From: Pseudomonas sp. GCEP-101
GTDB lineage: Bacteria; Pseudomonadota; Gammaproteobacteria; Pseudomonadales; Pseudomonadaceae
Direction of reading: 5' to 3'
Length of the DNA stretch: 64,000 nucleotides
NCBI RefSeq assembly: GCF_025133575.1
Contig: NZ_CP104011.1
Location: 992,001 to 1,056,000 of the forward strand
Shown: piece after piece, positions 8,527-17,465 of the stretch
How the letters are laid out: each line of letters opens with the position of its first letter
How positions within the stretch are numbered: the stretch's first letter is position 1
Translations under genes and position numbers: made by a program
Notes under the pieces: generated by a model
What the model was told of the DNA's origin: nothing
Databases searched by the model: none
The model's input: the letters and a program-made list of their open reading frames with translations, nothing else

Positions 8527-9876
8527 ATGAATTCCCTGCTCGAAGCCTGGCGGCACTCGCCGACCCACCGCCGCGTCTGGGCGCTCGCCGCGCCGATGAT
8601 CCTCTCCAACGTTTCCGTGCCGCTGGTCACCCTGGTGGACAGCGCGGTGATCGGTCACCTGCCGCACGCCCATCAGCTTGGCGCCGTGGCGGTCGGCGGG
8701 GGTCTCTATACCCTACTCGTGGGAGTGCTGGGCTTCCTGCGCATGGGCACCACCGGTTTCGCCGCCCAGGCCGCCGGGCGTAGCGATGGCGGCACGCTAC
8801 GGCGCATCCTGGGCCAGGGCCTGCTGCTGGCGCTGGGCCTGGCGCTGCTGCTCGGCCTGCTGGCGATACCGCTGACCGGCCCGGCACTGGCACTGATGCG
8901 CCCGTCCGCCGAGCTGGATGCGCTGGCCCGCGAGTTCTTCCATATCCGCCTGTTCGGCCTGCCGGCGGCGCTCGCCACCTACGCGCTGGTCGGCTGGTTC
9001 CTCGGCACGCAGAACGCCCGCGCGCCGCTGGCGATCCTGCTGACCACCAACCTCATCAACATCGTGCTCAGCCTGTGGTTCGTCATGGGCCTGGGCTGGG
9101 GCGTGGCCGGCGCGGCGAAGGCCGCGGTGACGGCCGAATGGGGCGGCGCCCTGCTGGGCCTGGCGCTGACCCGTGGTGCGCTCAGGCGTTACCCCGGCCT
9201 GCCAGACTGGTCGCGGCTGCGCGCCTGGGCCAACTGGCGACCGCTGCTGATGGTCAACCGCGACATCTTCATCCGTAGCCTGGCGCTGCAGGGCGTGTTC
9301 TTCCTGCTCACCGTGCAGGGTACGCGCCTGGGCGATGCCACGGTGGCGGCCAACGCCCTGCTGCTCAACGGGCTGATGGTGACCGCCTACGCCCTCGACG
9401 GCCTGGCCCATGCCGTGGAGGCGCTGTGCGGGCACGCCATCGGCGGCCGCGACCGCACCGCCCTGCGCCGCTCGCTGGTGGTCGCCTGCGGCTGGTCGCT
9501 GATCGCCAGCCTGCTGTTCGTGGCCTTCTTCAGCCTCTTCGGGCACCTGTTCATCGCCCTGCAGAGCGATATCCCGGACGTGCGCTCCACCGCCGACCAG
9601 TACCTGCCCTATCTGGCCTGCTTGCCGCTGATCGGCATGTGGAGCTACCTGCTCGACGGTCTGTTCATCGGCGCCACCCGCGCCCGCGAGATGCGCAACG
9701 CCATGCTGCTGGCCTGCGCCGCCAGCCTGCCGCTGGGCCTGGCCCTGCAAGGCTGGGGAAATCACGGATTGTGGCTAACCTTTTTATGCTTCATGTTGTT
9801 GCGCGCGCTGGTCCTGGCGGGTTACGCCTGGAAACTCACGCGCCAAGACGCCTGGCAGGCGCCTGCCAGTCCCTGA
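8527..9876 (+). CDS. dinF: MATE-family efflux transporter, DinF-like
   Basis: A 449-residue polytopic protein with about 12 membrane segments in two repeats. The N-terminal half holds the MATE motifs PMILSNVSVPLVTLVDSAVIGHL and FLRMGTTGFAAQAAG, and the second half MVNRDIFIRSLALQGVFF and YALDGLAHAVEALCG. Such proteins export cationic compounds using Na+ or H+ gradients. AGGAG lies 8 nt before the ATG, and a TATACT (8498-8503) could be a -10 box. The next gene starts 17 nt after the stop, so the two are probably co-transcribed. The dinF label follows subfamily resemblance. Confidence 0.88.
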   Translation: MNSLLEAWRHSPTHRRVWALAAPMILSNVSVPLVTLVDSAVIGHLPHAHQLGAVAVGGGLYTLLVGVLGFLRMGTTGFAAQAAGRSDGGTLRRILGQGLLLALGLALLLGLLAIPLTGPALALMRPSAELDALAREFFHIRLFGLPAALATYALVGWFLGTQNARAPLAILLTTNLINIVLSLWFVMGLGWGVAGAAKAAVTAEWGGALLGLALTRGALRRYPGLPDWSRLRAWANWRPLLMVNRDIFIRSLALQGVFFLLTVQGTRLGDATVAANALLLNGLMVTAYALDGLAHAVEALCGHAIGGRDRTALRRSLVVACGWSLIASLLFVAFFSLFGHLFIALQSDIPDVRSTADQYLPYLACLPLIGMWSYLLDGLFIGATRAREMRNAMLLACAASLPLGLALQGWGNHGLWLTFLCFMLLRALVLAGYAWKLTRQDAWQAPASP

Positions 9877-9893
9877 CCTGTTAAGGAGACGCC

Positions 9894-10937
9894 ATGCCGG
9901 CTTGTCCCATTCCCGTTGACGAATCCCTGCGTCAGCAGACCCTGGATGAGATGAACCTGCTCGACACCCCGGCCGAGCATTATCTGGATACCCTGGTCCG
10001 CCTGACGCAGGACCTGGTGAAGGTCGATACCGTGCTGATCAGCCTGATCGACCAGGACCGCCAGTGGTTCAAGGCCCGCATCGGCCTGGACGCCACCGAG
10101 ACCAAGCGCGACGTGTCGTTCTGCGGCTACGCGATCCTCGGCGAGGACACCCTGCTGGTGCCCGACGCCACGCTCGACGAGCGCTTCGCCGACAACCCGC
10201 TGGTGCTCGGCCCGCCCTATATCCGCTTCTACGCCGGGCGCCCGCTGCGCGCCGGCAACGGCCAGGCCATCGGCACCCTGTGCATGATCGACCCGCGCCC
10301 GCGTGGCATGACGGCGGCGCAACAGGCCAACTTCCGCGACCTCGCCACCCTTGCCGAGGGCTACCTGCAACTGCGCAGCCTCATCCAGAGCACCCGCGAC
10401 CTGCGCGTCGAGATGGACCGCGAACAGCGCAAGGCCCTGCTCGATCCGCTCACCCAACTGTGGAATCGCGGCGCCCTGCACGCCTTCCAGGAGCGCGAGT
10501 GCCGCCTGGCGCGGGAAAGCCACGCGCAGCTGGGCGTGCTCTATGCCGACCTCGACCACTTCAAGTCGATCAACGACCGGCACGGTCATGCCGGCGGCGA
10601 CCAGGTGCTCCGCGAATGCGCCCAGCGCCTGCGCGCCGCGCTGCGGCCGGACGACCTGCTGGTGCGCCAGGGCGGCGAGGAATTCGTCGCGCTGCTCAAG
10701 GTGAAGGACGGCGAGGAACTGCAGCGCGTCGCCGAGCGCGTGCGCGAGCAGATCAACCACGCCCCCGTGCCGCTGGCCGGCGGCCCGCTGCCGGTGACCC
10801 TGAGCATCGGCTGCACCCTGCGCGCCGGGGAGGAACCCATCGACCAGGCGCTGGAGCGCGCCGACGTTGCGCTTTACAGTGCCAAGCAGGCCGGGCGCAA
10901 CCGGGTCAGTTTCAGCCCGCCGCCGGCATCCGCCTGA
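9894..10937 (+). CDS. Diguanylate cyclase with N-terminal GAF domain
   Basis: The protein makes cyclic di-GMP. Of 347 residues, about 20-165 form a GAF sensor (DTVLISLIDQDRQWFKA, SFCGYAI), then a linker helix, then a GGDEF domain (about 180-340). The active-site loop is GGEEF at residues 260-264. An inhibitory I-site RxxD (Arg251-Asp254) sits the canonical five residues before it, so product inhibition is likely. No EAL domain or membrane segment is present; the enzyme is cytosolic. It starts 17 nt after dinF and probably shares its transcript. Confidence 0.9.
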   Translation: MPACPIPVDESLRQQTLDEMNLLDTPAEHYLDTLVRLTQDLVKVDTVLISLIDQDRQWFKARIGLDATETKRDVSFCGYAILGEDTLLVPDATLDERFADNPLVLGPPYIRFYAGRPLRAGNGQAIGTLCMIDPRPRGMTAAQQANFRDLATLAEGYLQLRSLIQSTRDLRVEMDREQRKALLDPLTQLWNRGALHAFQERECRLARESHAQLGVLYADLDHFKSINDRHGHAGGDQVLRECAQRLRAALRPDDLLVRQGGEEFVALLKVKDGEELQRVAERVREQINHAPVPLAGGPLPVTLSIGCTLRAGEEPIDQALERADVALYSAKQAGRNRVSFSPPPASA

Positions 10938-10967
10938 CCGAAAAAGGCCCCCGTAGAGGACCCACCC

Positions 10968-11423
10968 ATGGCCCAAGCCATTGCCGCGTACCTGCACTAC
11001 CTGTCGATCTTCCTGCTGTTCGCCCTGCTGGTGCTGGAGCACCAGCTGTTCCGCCTGCCGCTGGACCTGTCGCGGGCGCGCAGCCTGGTAATCGTCGACC
11101 TGGCCTACGGCGCCTGCGCGGGCCTGGTGCTGCTGACCGGCGCGGCGCGGGTCGTCTGGTTCGCCAAGGGCGCGGACTACTACCTGCACAACAGCCTGTT
11201 CCACGCCAAGGTCGGCCTGTTCGTGCTGGTGGGGCTGCTGTCGATCCTGCCGACCATGACCTTCCTCAACTGGCGCAACGAGCTGCGGGCCGGGCGCGTG
11301 CCGGTGCCCGGCGAACGCCAGGCGAAGCGGGTGATCATGGTCATTCGCCTGGAGCTGCTGGCCCTGCTGGTCCTGCCGCTGCTGGCGACGCTGATGGCGC
11401 GCGGCTTCGGGATGATCGGCTGA
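10968..11423 (+). CDS. DUF2214 family inner-membrane protein
   Basis: A 151-residue protein with four predicted membrane helices (about 8-25, 45-65, 80-100, 128-147). Recognisable family features are the N-terminal YLHYLSIFLLFALLVLEH and the central motif WFAKGADYYLHNSLFHAKVGLF, whose histidines could bind a metal or heme. The function of DUF2214 proteins is unknown. It follows the cyclase gene by 30 nt on the same strand and may belong to the same operon. Confidence 0.75.
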   Translation: MAQAIAAYLHYLSIFLLFALLVLEHQLFRLPLDLSRARSLVIVDLAYGACAGLVLLTGAARVVWFAKGADYYLHNSLFHAKVGLFVLVGLLSILPTMTFLNWRNELRAGRVPVPGERQAKRVIMVIRLELLALLVLPLLATLMARGFGMIG

Positions 11424-11544
11424 GCAGGTGGCTTCGCTCATCCGCCCAGCCACTTTCCTACAGACAGAGCCGAGCAATCCGATTCAGGCGACGCCTTGAT
11501 CGGCGGATGCTCCTGCGCAGTTTCGACTGCCGCAGGACCTCTGC

Positions 11545-12216
11545 ATGCCTTCCCGCTTCCCGCGCCGCGCGCCCTGGCGGGGCCTTTCGCTGCTCGCCGC
11601 GCTGGCCCTGGGCGGCTGCGCCAGCAATGAATTCACCCTGGAAGCCGACCTGCCGGGGGATTTCGCCCTGGCCGGCGACGCGCGCTATTCCCTGCCTGCG
11701 GGCAGCCATTGCGGCGCGGCAGCCGACAGCATCACCCAACGCCTATTCACCACCGACGGCCATGCCCAGCGGCCGCACCGGGTCAGCTATCAGGTACCGC
11801 TGAGCCTGAGCAGCGATGGCTGCCGTCGCGAGCTCAGCCACATCCGCCTGGCAATGGACGGCGAATCGGCCAGCCATCCCCTGGAAGCCTTCGCGCCGGA
11901 CGTCAGTTACGCCAACCTCGCCATCCGCAGCCAGCTCGCGCCCGGCAGTGCGGGCATGCCCAAGCACGGCGTGCGCATCTTCGACGGGCGCTGCCGCTGG
12001 TTGCTGCCCGACTCGCCCAGCGGCGAACGGCAACTGCAGTGCAACGCCTCCGACATCAACGGCCAATGGTTCGACGCCAAGCCCGGCGGCGAGCTGCAGC
12101 GCGACCAGTTGCCCGGTCGCATCGTGCGACTGGCCATCGGCGTGGCGCCGGATATCCCCGCCAGCGCCGAGCAGCCGGGGGCTCAGACCCTTTCGGCAGC
12201 CGACTCCAGCAACTGA
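11545..12216 (+). CDS. Hypothetical outer-membrane or periplasmic lipoprotein
   Basis: A lipoprotein signal peptide ends in the lipobox LGGC with Cys25 as the lipidated residue (LLAALALGGCASNEF). AGGA precedes the start codon. The mature part is about 199 residues, beta-rich by appearance, with cysteine pairs (HCGAAAD; DGCRREL; GRCRWLL; LQCNASD) that may form disulfides. I recognise no family. Its last 34 nt overlap the 3' end of the convergent N-acetyltransferase gene. Confidence 0.7.
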   Translation: MPSRFPRRAPWRGLSLLAALALGGCASNEFTLEADLPGDFALAGDARYSLPAGSHCGAAADSITQRLFTTDGHAQRPHRVSYQVPLSLSSDGCRRELSHIRLAMDGESASHPLEAFAPDVSYANLAIRSQLAPGSAGMPKHGVRIFDGRCRWLLPDSPSGERQLQCNASDINGQWFDAKPGGELQRDQLPGRIVRLAIGVAPDIPASAEQPGAQTLSAADSSN

Positions 12217-13037
12217 GCCAGCCGGCGCCGCAAGGCCGGCACTTCACCTTCGGCCGCTTGCAGGCCGAAGCGCTCGCACAGCAGCATGAGCAGTTCGTCG
12301 GCCTGCGTGATGTTGCGCTGCTCGACGCTGCCATCGGCACTGCGCCGGTTGAACTGGCCGTTGAGCAGCGACAGCCGCGCACCGCCTTCGCTGAGCGCCA
12401 CCCGCAGGGAGGTGCGGAACACACTCTGCGGGAAGGTCGAGGTGTACCAGTTGCGCATGCCGTAGTCGGCCCAGTGCTGTGGTTCCAGGGTGAAGCGGTA
12501 CAGCGTCTGCCAGCCGGACGCCGAGCGCGTGGCCATTTCCAGTTCGCCATCGAGCGCGCCACTGATGCGCCAGTTGCCGGGCAGGGTTTCGTTCAGCCGC
12601 AGCGGCAACGCGCGGGGCGACGCCGGGCCGCCGAAGCCGATGTCCACCAGGTGCGGGCCCTCGGCCAGGTCGACGCGCAGCAGCAAGTGGGTCTGCGGGG
12701 TCAACGGCGCCTCCGCCGGCAAGCCCCAGCGCACCCGCGCCACCAGCAGCGTCACGCGGTAATCCAGGCTGCTCAGCAGGCGGGCGAACAGGCTGTTCAG
12801 TTCGAAGCAGTAGCCGCCGCGGTGCCCTTCGACGACCTTGGCGAACACTGCGTCGGGCTCGATCAGGATGGGCTTGTCCAGCAGCACGTCGAGGTTCTCG
12901 AACGGCAGGTGATGCAAGGCCGCGACGATCAGCCGGTCGAGGTTCTCCAGCGTCGGCGCTGGGCGCTCGGGCGGCAGGCCGAGGCGCGCCAGGGTCGCGT
13001 CGAGCTGGGCGGCGGTGAAGGGGGTGAGCGGGGTCAT
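12183..13037 (-). CDS. nat: Arylamine N-acetyltransferase
   Basis: NAT enzymes transfer acetyl from acetyl-CoA to arylamines or hydrazines through a Cys-His-Asp triad. It has 284 residues (family about 275-280). The triad is visible: Cys77 in RGGYCFELN, His117 in TPQTHLLLRV, Asp132 in HLVDIGFGG. The N-terminal HHLPFENLD motif is also typical. It is the last gene of a three-gene minus-strand operon with the cupin and epimerase genes, 22 nt after the cupin stop. The 3' end overlaps the convergent lipoprotein gene by 34 nt. Confidence 0.92.
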   Translation of the reverse strand: MTPLTPFTAAQLDATLARLGLPPERPAPTLENLDRLIVAALHHLPFENLDVLLDKPILIEPDAVFAKVVEGHRGGYCFELNSLFARLLSSLDYRVTLLVARVRWGLPAEAPLTPQTHLLLRVDLAEGPHLVDIGFGGPASPRALPLRLNETLPGNWRISGALDGELEMATRSASGWQTLYRFTLEPQHWADYGMRNWYTSTFPQSVFRTSLRVALSEGGARLSLLNGQFNRRSADGSVEQRNITQADELLMLLCERFGLQAAEGEVPALRRRLAQLLESAAERV

Positions 13038-13059
13038 GCGAGTCTCCTTTCGCGAAGCA

Positions 13060-13560
13060 TCAATGGTGCGGGGCGGCGGGTTCCGGAATCACCAGCGGGC
13101 CGCAATTATCATCGCTGACGATCACTGCCAGCAGCCGCGCGGGTTCGCTGGCGCTGGCGTTCTCGGCGAACAGGTGCAGCGCGCGGCTGGGCTCGAACCA
13201 GGTCTGGCCCGCGCTGTAAGTCTGCGCCGGCTGGCCCTGCATCTGCGAGCGCACCTGGCCGCTGAGCACGATGGCGGTCAGCGCGCCGGGGTGGCGGTGC
13301 GCGGGGGTATGGGCATCGGGCGGGAAATCCACCTGCAGGGTGGTCACCACCTTGCCCGGCAGATCCGCCAGCGGCTCGCAGGACAGGCGCGTCACCTGCG
13401 TCGTCGGCCGCGCGCCGGTCGCGTGCCCGGCCTGGCTGTCGGCCAGGCTCGCCAATGGCCGCGACCAACCCTGCCAGCTCAACGCCCCCGCCGCGAGCGC
13501 CGCGAGAGCCGCCACCAGCACCAGGCCGCCGCGCGCCTCGCGTCCGAGCGCGAGGTTCAT
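13060..13560 (-). CDS. Membrane-anchored cupin-domain protein
   Basis: The 166-residue protein has an N-terminal hydrophobic helix (about residues 10-30), so the rest is probably periplasmic. A single cupin barrel follows, with the metal-binding motif HTPAHRHPGALTAIVLSG (residues about 84-102) and a second motif with ALHLF. The start ATG at 13560 overlaps the stop of the upstream epimerase gene (ATGA), indicating translational coupling. The substrate is unknown; the partners suggest small-molecule modification or detoxification. Confidence 0.75.
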   Translation of the reverse strand: MNLALGREARGGLVLVAALAALAAGALSWQGWSRPLASLADSQAGHATGARPTTQVTRLSCEPLADLPGKVVTTLQVDFPPDAHTPAHRHPGALTAIVLSGQVRSQMQGQPAQTYSAGQTWFEPSRALHLFAENASASEPARLLAVIVSDDNCGPLVIPEPAAPHH

Positions 13561-14297
13561 GCCGGCACCCCCGCCAGGCGTACGCCTGGTTGCCAGCCCA
13601 GGCGATGGCGCGCCTTGGCCGAGCTGACCTCGATGTCCTGCTCGGCGATGTTGTAGGCCCCGTGCGCGCCCCACTGCAGCGCCAGCAAGGCGGCGCGGGC
13701 GGCATCGTCGACGTGCACGGACAAGCGCGGATCGGCCCGCTCGGCGCCGGTTCCCGGGCCGTAGAGGCGCCCGTAGCGCAGCACGATGCCCTCCAGGGGG
13801 TATGCGCCGAGCACGGCCTCCTCCAGCGCCGCCACGCCGCCGACGCTGATGGCGCGCGGGCCTTCGGCGGCCAGGTCCAGCGGATGTTCCTCGTGCAGCG
13901 GCAATTCGCCCGGCGCATAGGCCCAGGCGATGCTCTGCGCCACCATGCGCTCCACCCCCGCGGCGCGGGCGGCGGCCACCAGGTTGGCCGTGCCCTCCCG
14001 GCGCAGGCGTGCGTTGCGCGGCTGCGCGGCGGGCATCAGGGCGGGGTCGAGGCCGGCCGGCAAGTCCGTGAGCTGATGAATCACCCAGCGCGGCTGGAAG
14101 GCCAGCACGGCATCGTGAAGGGCGCGCGCGTCATACACGTCCAGCACCATCGCCTGGGCGCCGGCAGCTTCGAGTGCGGCGGCGCGCTGCGCGCTGCGGC
14201 TGATCGCCAGCACCTGGTAGCCGCGCTCCAGCAGCATCGGCAGCAAGCGCTGGCCGATGGCGCCCGTGGCGCCGGCAAAGAACACTTTCATGCACAT
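13557..14297 (-). CDS. NAD(P)-dependent epimerase/dehydratase (extended SDR) family protein
   Basis: A Rossmann fold with the SDR motif GATGAIGQRLLP lies at the N-terminus (residues about 8-19), then a basic residue set for NADP (ISRSAQR), and the segment SIAWAYAPGELP. The usual SDR catalytic YxxxK is not obvious, as in atypical SDRs, so the reaction cannot be assigned. Length is 246 residues. Two start codons exist, MCMKVFF at 14297 and MKVFF at 14291; AGGT spacing favours the first. It is the first gene of the operon epimerase - cupin - nat. Confidence 0.78.
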   Translation of the reverse strand: MCMKVFFAGATGAIGQRLLPMLLERGYQVLAISRSAQRAAALEAAGAQAMVLDVYDARALHDAVLAFQPRWVIHQLTDLPAGLDPALMPAAQPRNARLRREGTANLVAAARAAGVERMVAQSIAWAYAPGELPLHEEHPLDLAAEGPRAISVGGVAALEEAVLGAYPLEGIVLRYGRLYGPGTGAERADPRLSVHVDDAARAALLALQWGAHGAYNIAEQDIEVSSAKARHRLGWQPGVRLAGVPA

Positions 14298-14478
14298 GGG
14301 GACCTCGAAGGGGCAGTGGGGACTCGTCGCCACTCTAGCCAGGCCATGCCCCACCCCACAGTGCCAAGATCACCTCGAACGACTGGGACATGCTTCCCGA
14401 AGCTTGATTCATGTCCACGCAATGTCACCCGCATCGTCTATAACAAACGGCTCAATACCCCGATCCTGAGGAGTCGTC

Positions 14479-15039
14479 ATGAGCCAAGTCTTCGATGTTG
14501 CCGTGGTCGTCGGCAGCCTGCGCAAGGAATCCCTGAACCGCAAGATCGCCAAGGCATTCGCTGACCTGGCGCCGGCCAACCTGAAGCTGTCGATCGTGGA
14601 GATCGGTGACCTGCCGCTGTACAACGAGGAGCTTGACGTGGGCACCCCGCCCGCCAGCTACACCGCCTTCCGCGAGCGCATCGCCCGTGCCGACGCGGTG
14701 CTCTTCGTCACCCCGGAATACAACCGCTCGGTGCCCGGCGTGCTGAAGAACGCCATCGACGTCGGCTCGCGTCCCTATGGCAAGAGCGCCTGGAACGCCA
14801 AGCCCTGCGCCGTGGTCAGCGCCTCGCCGGGCGCCATCGGCGGCTTCGGTGCCAACCATCACCTGCGCCAGTCGCTGGTGTTCCTCAACATGCCGGTGCT
14901 GCAACAGCCCGAAGCCTACCTGGGCGGCGCGGGCAGCTTCTTCGACGACGCCGGCAAGCTGTCCGAGAAGACCCAGCCCTTCCTCAAGAGCATCATCGAC
15001 GCCTTCTCCGCCTGGATCGAACAGAACCAGCCGCGCTGA
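14479..15039 (+). CDS. NADPH-dependent FMN reductase (flavodoxin-like, ChrR/azoreductase type)
   Basis: A 186-residue flavodoxin-fold reductase. The FMN phosphate loop GSLRKESLNRK lies near residue 12, the conserved ATPEYN-type motif is FVTPEYNRSVPGVLKNAID (about 75-93), and ASPGAIGGFGA is the third flavin loop. Relatives reduce quinones, azo dyes or chromate with NADPH, and the physiological role is often oxidative stress defence. GAGGAG is well spaced before the ATG. It is divergent from the epimerase operon. Confidence 0.88.
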   Translation: MSQVFDVAVVVGSLRKESLNRKIAKAFADLAPANLKLSIVEIGDLPLYNEELDVGTPPASYTAFRERIARADAVLFVTPEYNRSVPGVLKNAIDVGSRPYGKSAWNAKPCAVVSASPGAIGGFGANHHLRQSLVFLNMPVLQQPEAYLGGAGSFFDDAGKLSEKTQPFLKSIIDAFSAWIEQNQPR

Positions 15040-15189
15040 TCGCCCCCGGGCGCCGGCCCCGGCCGGCGCTCGCCGTTCTGTGCAGCGGGTCGCAGGCTAC
15101 CGGACAAAGTCCGATTCCGCCGCGATCCGACTGGTCGCCCCTCCCGCGCCGCGCCATGGTTCAGGCCCGCCTTATCCGCCGGACCGACC

Positions 15190-15945
15190 ATGCACCCGCG
15201 CCCGCTCCGTCTCTGCCTGCCCGCCCTTGCACTGCTGGCCGCGTGCAGTTCGCCCCCGGTCCACAAGGACATCGACGGCGAAGGCTTCGCCGCCGGGCAG
15301 ATGCTGCAGAACGACGCCAACCGCGCCGCCAACCTGGCCATGCGCGATAACCTGCAAAGCCTCTCGCTGCTGCTCGACAAGCTCTACAAGCGCAACCCGC
15401 GGCAGTGGAAGAAGACCGGCGCCGCCTCCCGCGACGCGGCGCACAAGGTGGTAATGGATGCCATCGTCGACCAGCAGCCGTTGCCCGGCCTGGGCGACAA
15501 GCGCTCGGTGGCCGCACTGCCGCTGGCCTTCGATGCCGACTTCGAGGGCGACCGCGCCGGCGCGCTGATCTACGGCCTGGGCAGCATGCTGGTGGAGCTT
15601 TACGGCGGCACCACCACCCAGCACCTGCTCAGCGGCCTGAACGCACAGAAGACCGCCAACGCGGCGTGGAACATCGAGGTCGCCGCCTGGCTGCTGGCCA
15701 GCCGCACCGACGCGGCGGGCCAGCCGCTGCTGCTGTCCAACGAGATCAGCAGCGCCGGGCGCAACCTGTCCTTCGAGCGTGAATTCGGCCGCATGATCGG
15801 GCGCCTGGAACTGCTCGCCCAGACCAGCGACGAAAGCCTGCGGCGCAGCGGCATCAACTACGTGCAGGGCCTGCTCGCCGCGCCGATCATCGGGCTGGTG
15901 CAGTTCATCCCGCTGGATGCCGCCTCGGCAGCGGCCACCCAGTAG
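15190..15945 (+). CDS. Hypothetical lipoprotein
   Basis: A lipoprotein signal peptide with lipobox LAAC (Cys19, LALLAACSSPP) is followed by a mostly alpha-helical mature domain of about 230 residues. A stretch MQNDANRAANLAMRDNLQSL-like helix and a C-terminal hydrophobic segment (LLAAPIIGLVQFIPL) are visible. I recognise no named family. Its TAG stop abuts the TAG of the convergent cbpM gene, so no terminator fits between them. Confidence 0.7.
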   Translation: MHPRPLRLCLPALALLAACSSPPVHKDIDGEGFAAGQMLQNDANRAANLAMRDNLQSLSLLLDKLYKRNPRQWKKTGAASRDAAHKVVMDAIVDQQPLPGLGDKRSVAALPLAFDADFEGDRAGALIYGLGSMLVELYGGTTTQHLLSGLNAQKTANAAWNIEVAAWLLASRTDAAGQPLLLSNEISSAGRNLSFEREFGRMIGRLELLAQTSDESLRRSGINYVQGLLAAPIIGLVQFIPLDAASAAATQ

Positions 15946-16245
15946 CTACTCCAGCAGACGCGCCAGGCGCTGGCGCAGGTAGCGGTTTTCCGCGCGCAGC
16001 TCCTCCACCTCGTCCAGCAGGCGCAGCGCCAGGGCGATGCCCGGCCAGTCCAGCTCGAACTCGCGGCGCAGGCGCACGGCACGGCGCACCACGCTGACCG
16101 CCTGGTAATCGAACACCCAATGCCCGCCGCGTTGTTCGCGGGGCTCCACGATGCCCACCTCGACGATCTCGACGAGTACGTCGCGGGGCAGGTTCACCGA
16201 CTGGCAGAGCTCGTCGAGGTCCACCACCATCACTGTCGTCGTCAT
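15946..16245 (-). CDS. cbpM: Chaperone-modulator protein CbpM
   Basis: CbpM binds the J-domain of CbpA and inhibits its co-chaperone and DNA-binding activities. The 99-residue sequence fits the family: MerR-like N-terminal helix-turn-helix fold with [29 protein letters not shown], then [30 protein letters not shown] and a C-terminal coiled coil. It overlaps the stop of cbpA by ATGA at 16242-16245, so the two are translationally coupled, as in E. coli. Confidence 0.9.
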   Translation of the reverse strand: MTTTVMVVDLDELCQSVNLPRDVLVEIVEVGIVEPREQRGGHWVFDYQAVSVVRRAVRLRREFELDWPGIALALRLLDEVEELRAENRYLRQRLARLLE

Positions 16246-17210
16246 GCGCGTTTACCCCAATCGGCACGGGGGTCGAAGGCCGCCTTGGCGGCCAGTTCTT
16301 CCCAGAGTTTGCGGGTCGCTTCGTCCGCCGCCTTCGGCATCACCACCTTGAGCACGGCGTAGAGATCGCCGGCGGCGGCGTCGCCCTTGTTCGGCAGGCC
16401 CTTGCCCTTGATGCGCAGGCGCTGGCCGGCCTGGCTGTTGGCCGGGATGCCGAGGTTGATGCGCCCGCCCAGGGTGGGCACTTCCACCTTGGCGCCGAGC
16501 GCGGCCTCCCACGGCGCCACTGGCACGGTGACGACCAGGTCGCGACCCTCGACATCGAACAGCGGGTGCGGCACCAGGCGGATCGCCAGGTACAGGTCGC
16601 CAGCCGGGCCGCCGTTGACGCCCGGCGCGCCCTGCCCCTTGAGGCGGATGCGCTCGCCGTCGGCAGTGCCCACGGGGATCTTCACGTTCAGCGTCTTGCT
16701 CTGCGGCGGCAGCTTGCGGCCGTACTCGTCGTAGCTGGGCAGGCTGAAGCTGATCGGCCGGCTCTCGCCGGAAAGGGTTTCCTCGAGGAACAGCGGGACC
16801 TCCATCTCCACATCCTGGCCACGATGCGGCTGCGGCTGGCGAGCGCCGCCGAAGCCACCACGGGAGCCGCCGGCGCGGGCGCCGAAGATCTGCTCGAAGA
16901 AGTCGGAAAAGTCCTGCTCATGCCCCGGCGACGGGTCATCGAAGCCTCCGCGCGGCTGCCAGCCGGGCGGCGCCTCGAACTGCGGGCCCTGCGCGCCGTA
17001 GCGACGCAGCTCGTCGTACTCGGCGCGCTTCTCCGGGCTTTTCAGCACCTCGTAGGCTTCGGAGACGTCCTTGAACTTCGCCTCGGCGTCCGCCTCCTTG
17101 CTGACGTCCGGGTGGTATTTGCGCGCGAGCTTGCGGTAGGCGGTCTTGATCGCCTTCTCGTCGGCGTCGGGTTCAACCCCGAGCGCCGCGTAGTAATCCT
17201 TGAATTCCAT
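16242..17210 (-). CDS. cbpA: DnaJ-like co-chaperone, curved DNA-binding protein A
   Basis: CbpA is a class B J-protein that stimulates DnaK and binds curved DNA in stationary phase. The 322 residues hold an N-terminal J-domain (about 5-70) with the HPD motif in KYHPDVSK, a Gly/Phe-rich linker (about 110-135), and two C-terminal substrate-binding beta domains. The DnaJ zinc finger is absent, as expected. The start MEFKDYY has a GGAG site; an upstream in-frame start at 17252 is unlikely. It is followed by cbpM and divergent from a MocR regulator gene. Confidence 0.92.
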   Translation of the reverse strand: MEFKDYYAALGVEPDADEKAIKTAYRKLARKYHPDVSKEADAEAKFKDVSEAYEVLKSPEKRAEYDELRRYGAQGPQFEAPPGWQPRGGFDDPSPGHEQDFSDFFEQIFGARAGGSRGGFGGARQPQPHRGQDVEMEVPLFLEETLSGESRPISFSLPSYDEYGRKLPPQSKTLNVKIPVGTADGERIRLKGQGAPGVNGGPAGDLYLAIRLVPHPLFDVEGRDLVVTVPVAPWEAALGAKVEVPTLGGRINLGIPANSQAGQRLRIKGKGLPNKGDAAAGDLYAVLKVVMPKAADEATRKLWEELAAKAAFDPRADWGKRA

Positions 17211-17465
17211 CGATCTCCTCACATGCGTTGGACCTGTCGGCGCCTGGGACACGGGGATTCGCGCGGGCAGCCGAAGCCGCTGCGCGCACTGCGGGGCGAA
17301 CAGGTGGAAAAAACGGGTTTCTGCGACAACAGATGGAGTCGCGGCGCCTGCTTTTCAACACTGCCTGCAAGCCTAGACGCTGATCCTGCAGGGCGGCTGC
17401 CGGGACGTGTTGATGCCGGTCATGGCATAGTCGGCTTTCCGCTTTCCCGGCAATCGACCCAGGCC

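Noticed and set aside
17173..17252. Longer N-terminus for cbpA starting at 17252
   Set aside because: The J-domain begins right after the MEFKDYY start, which has a GGAG site.
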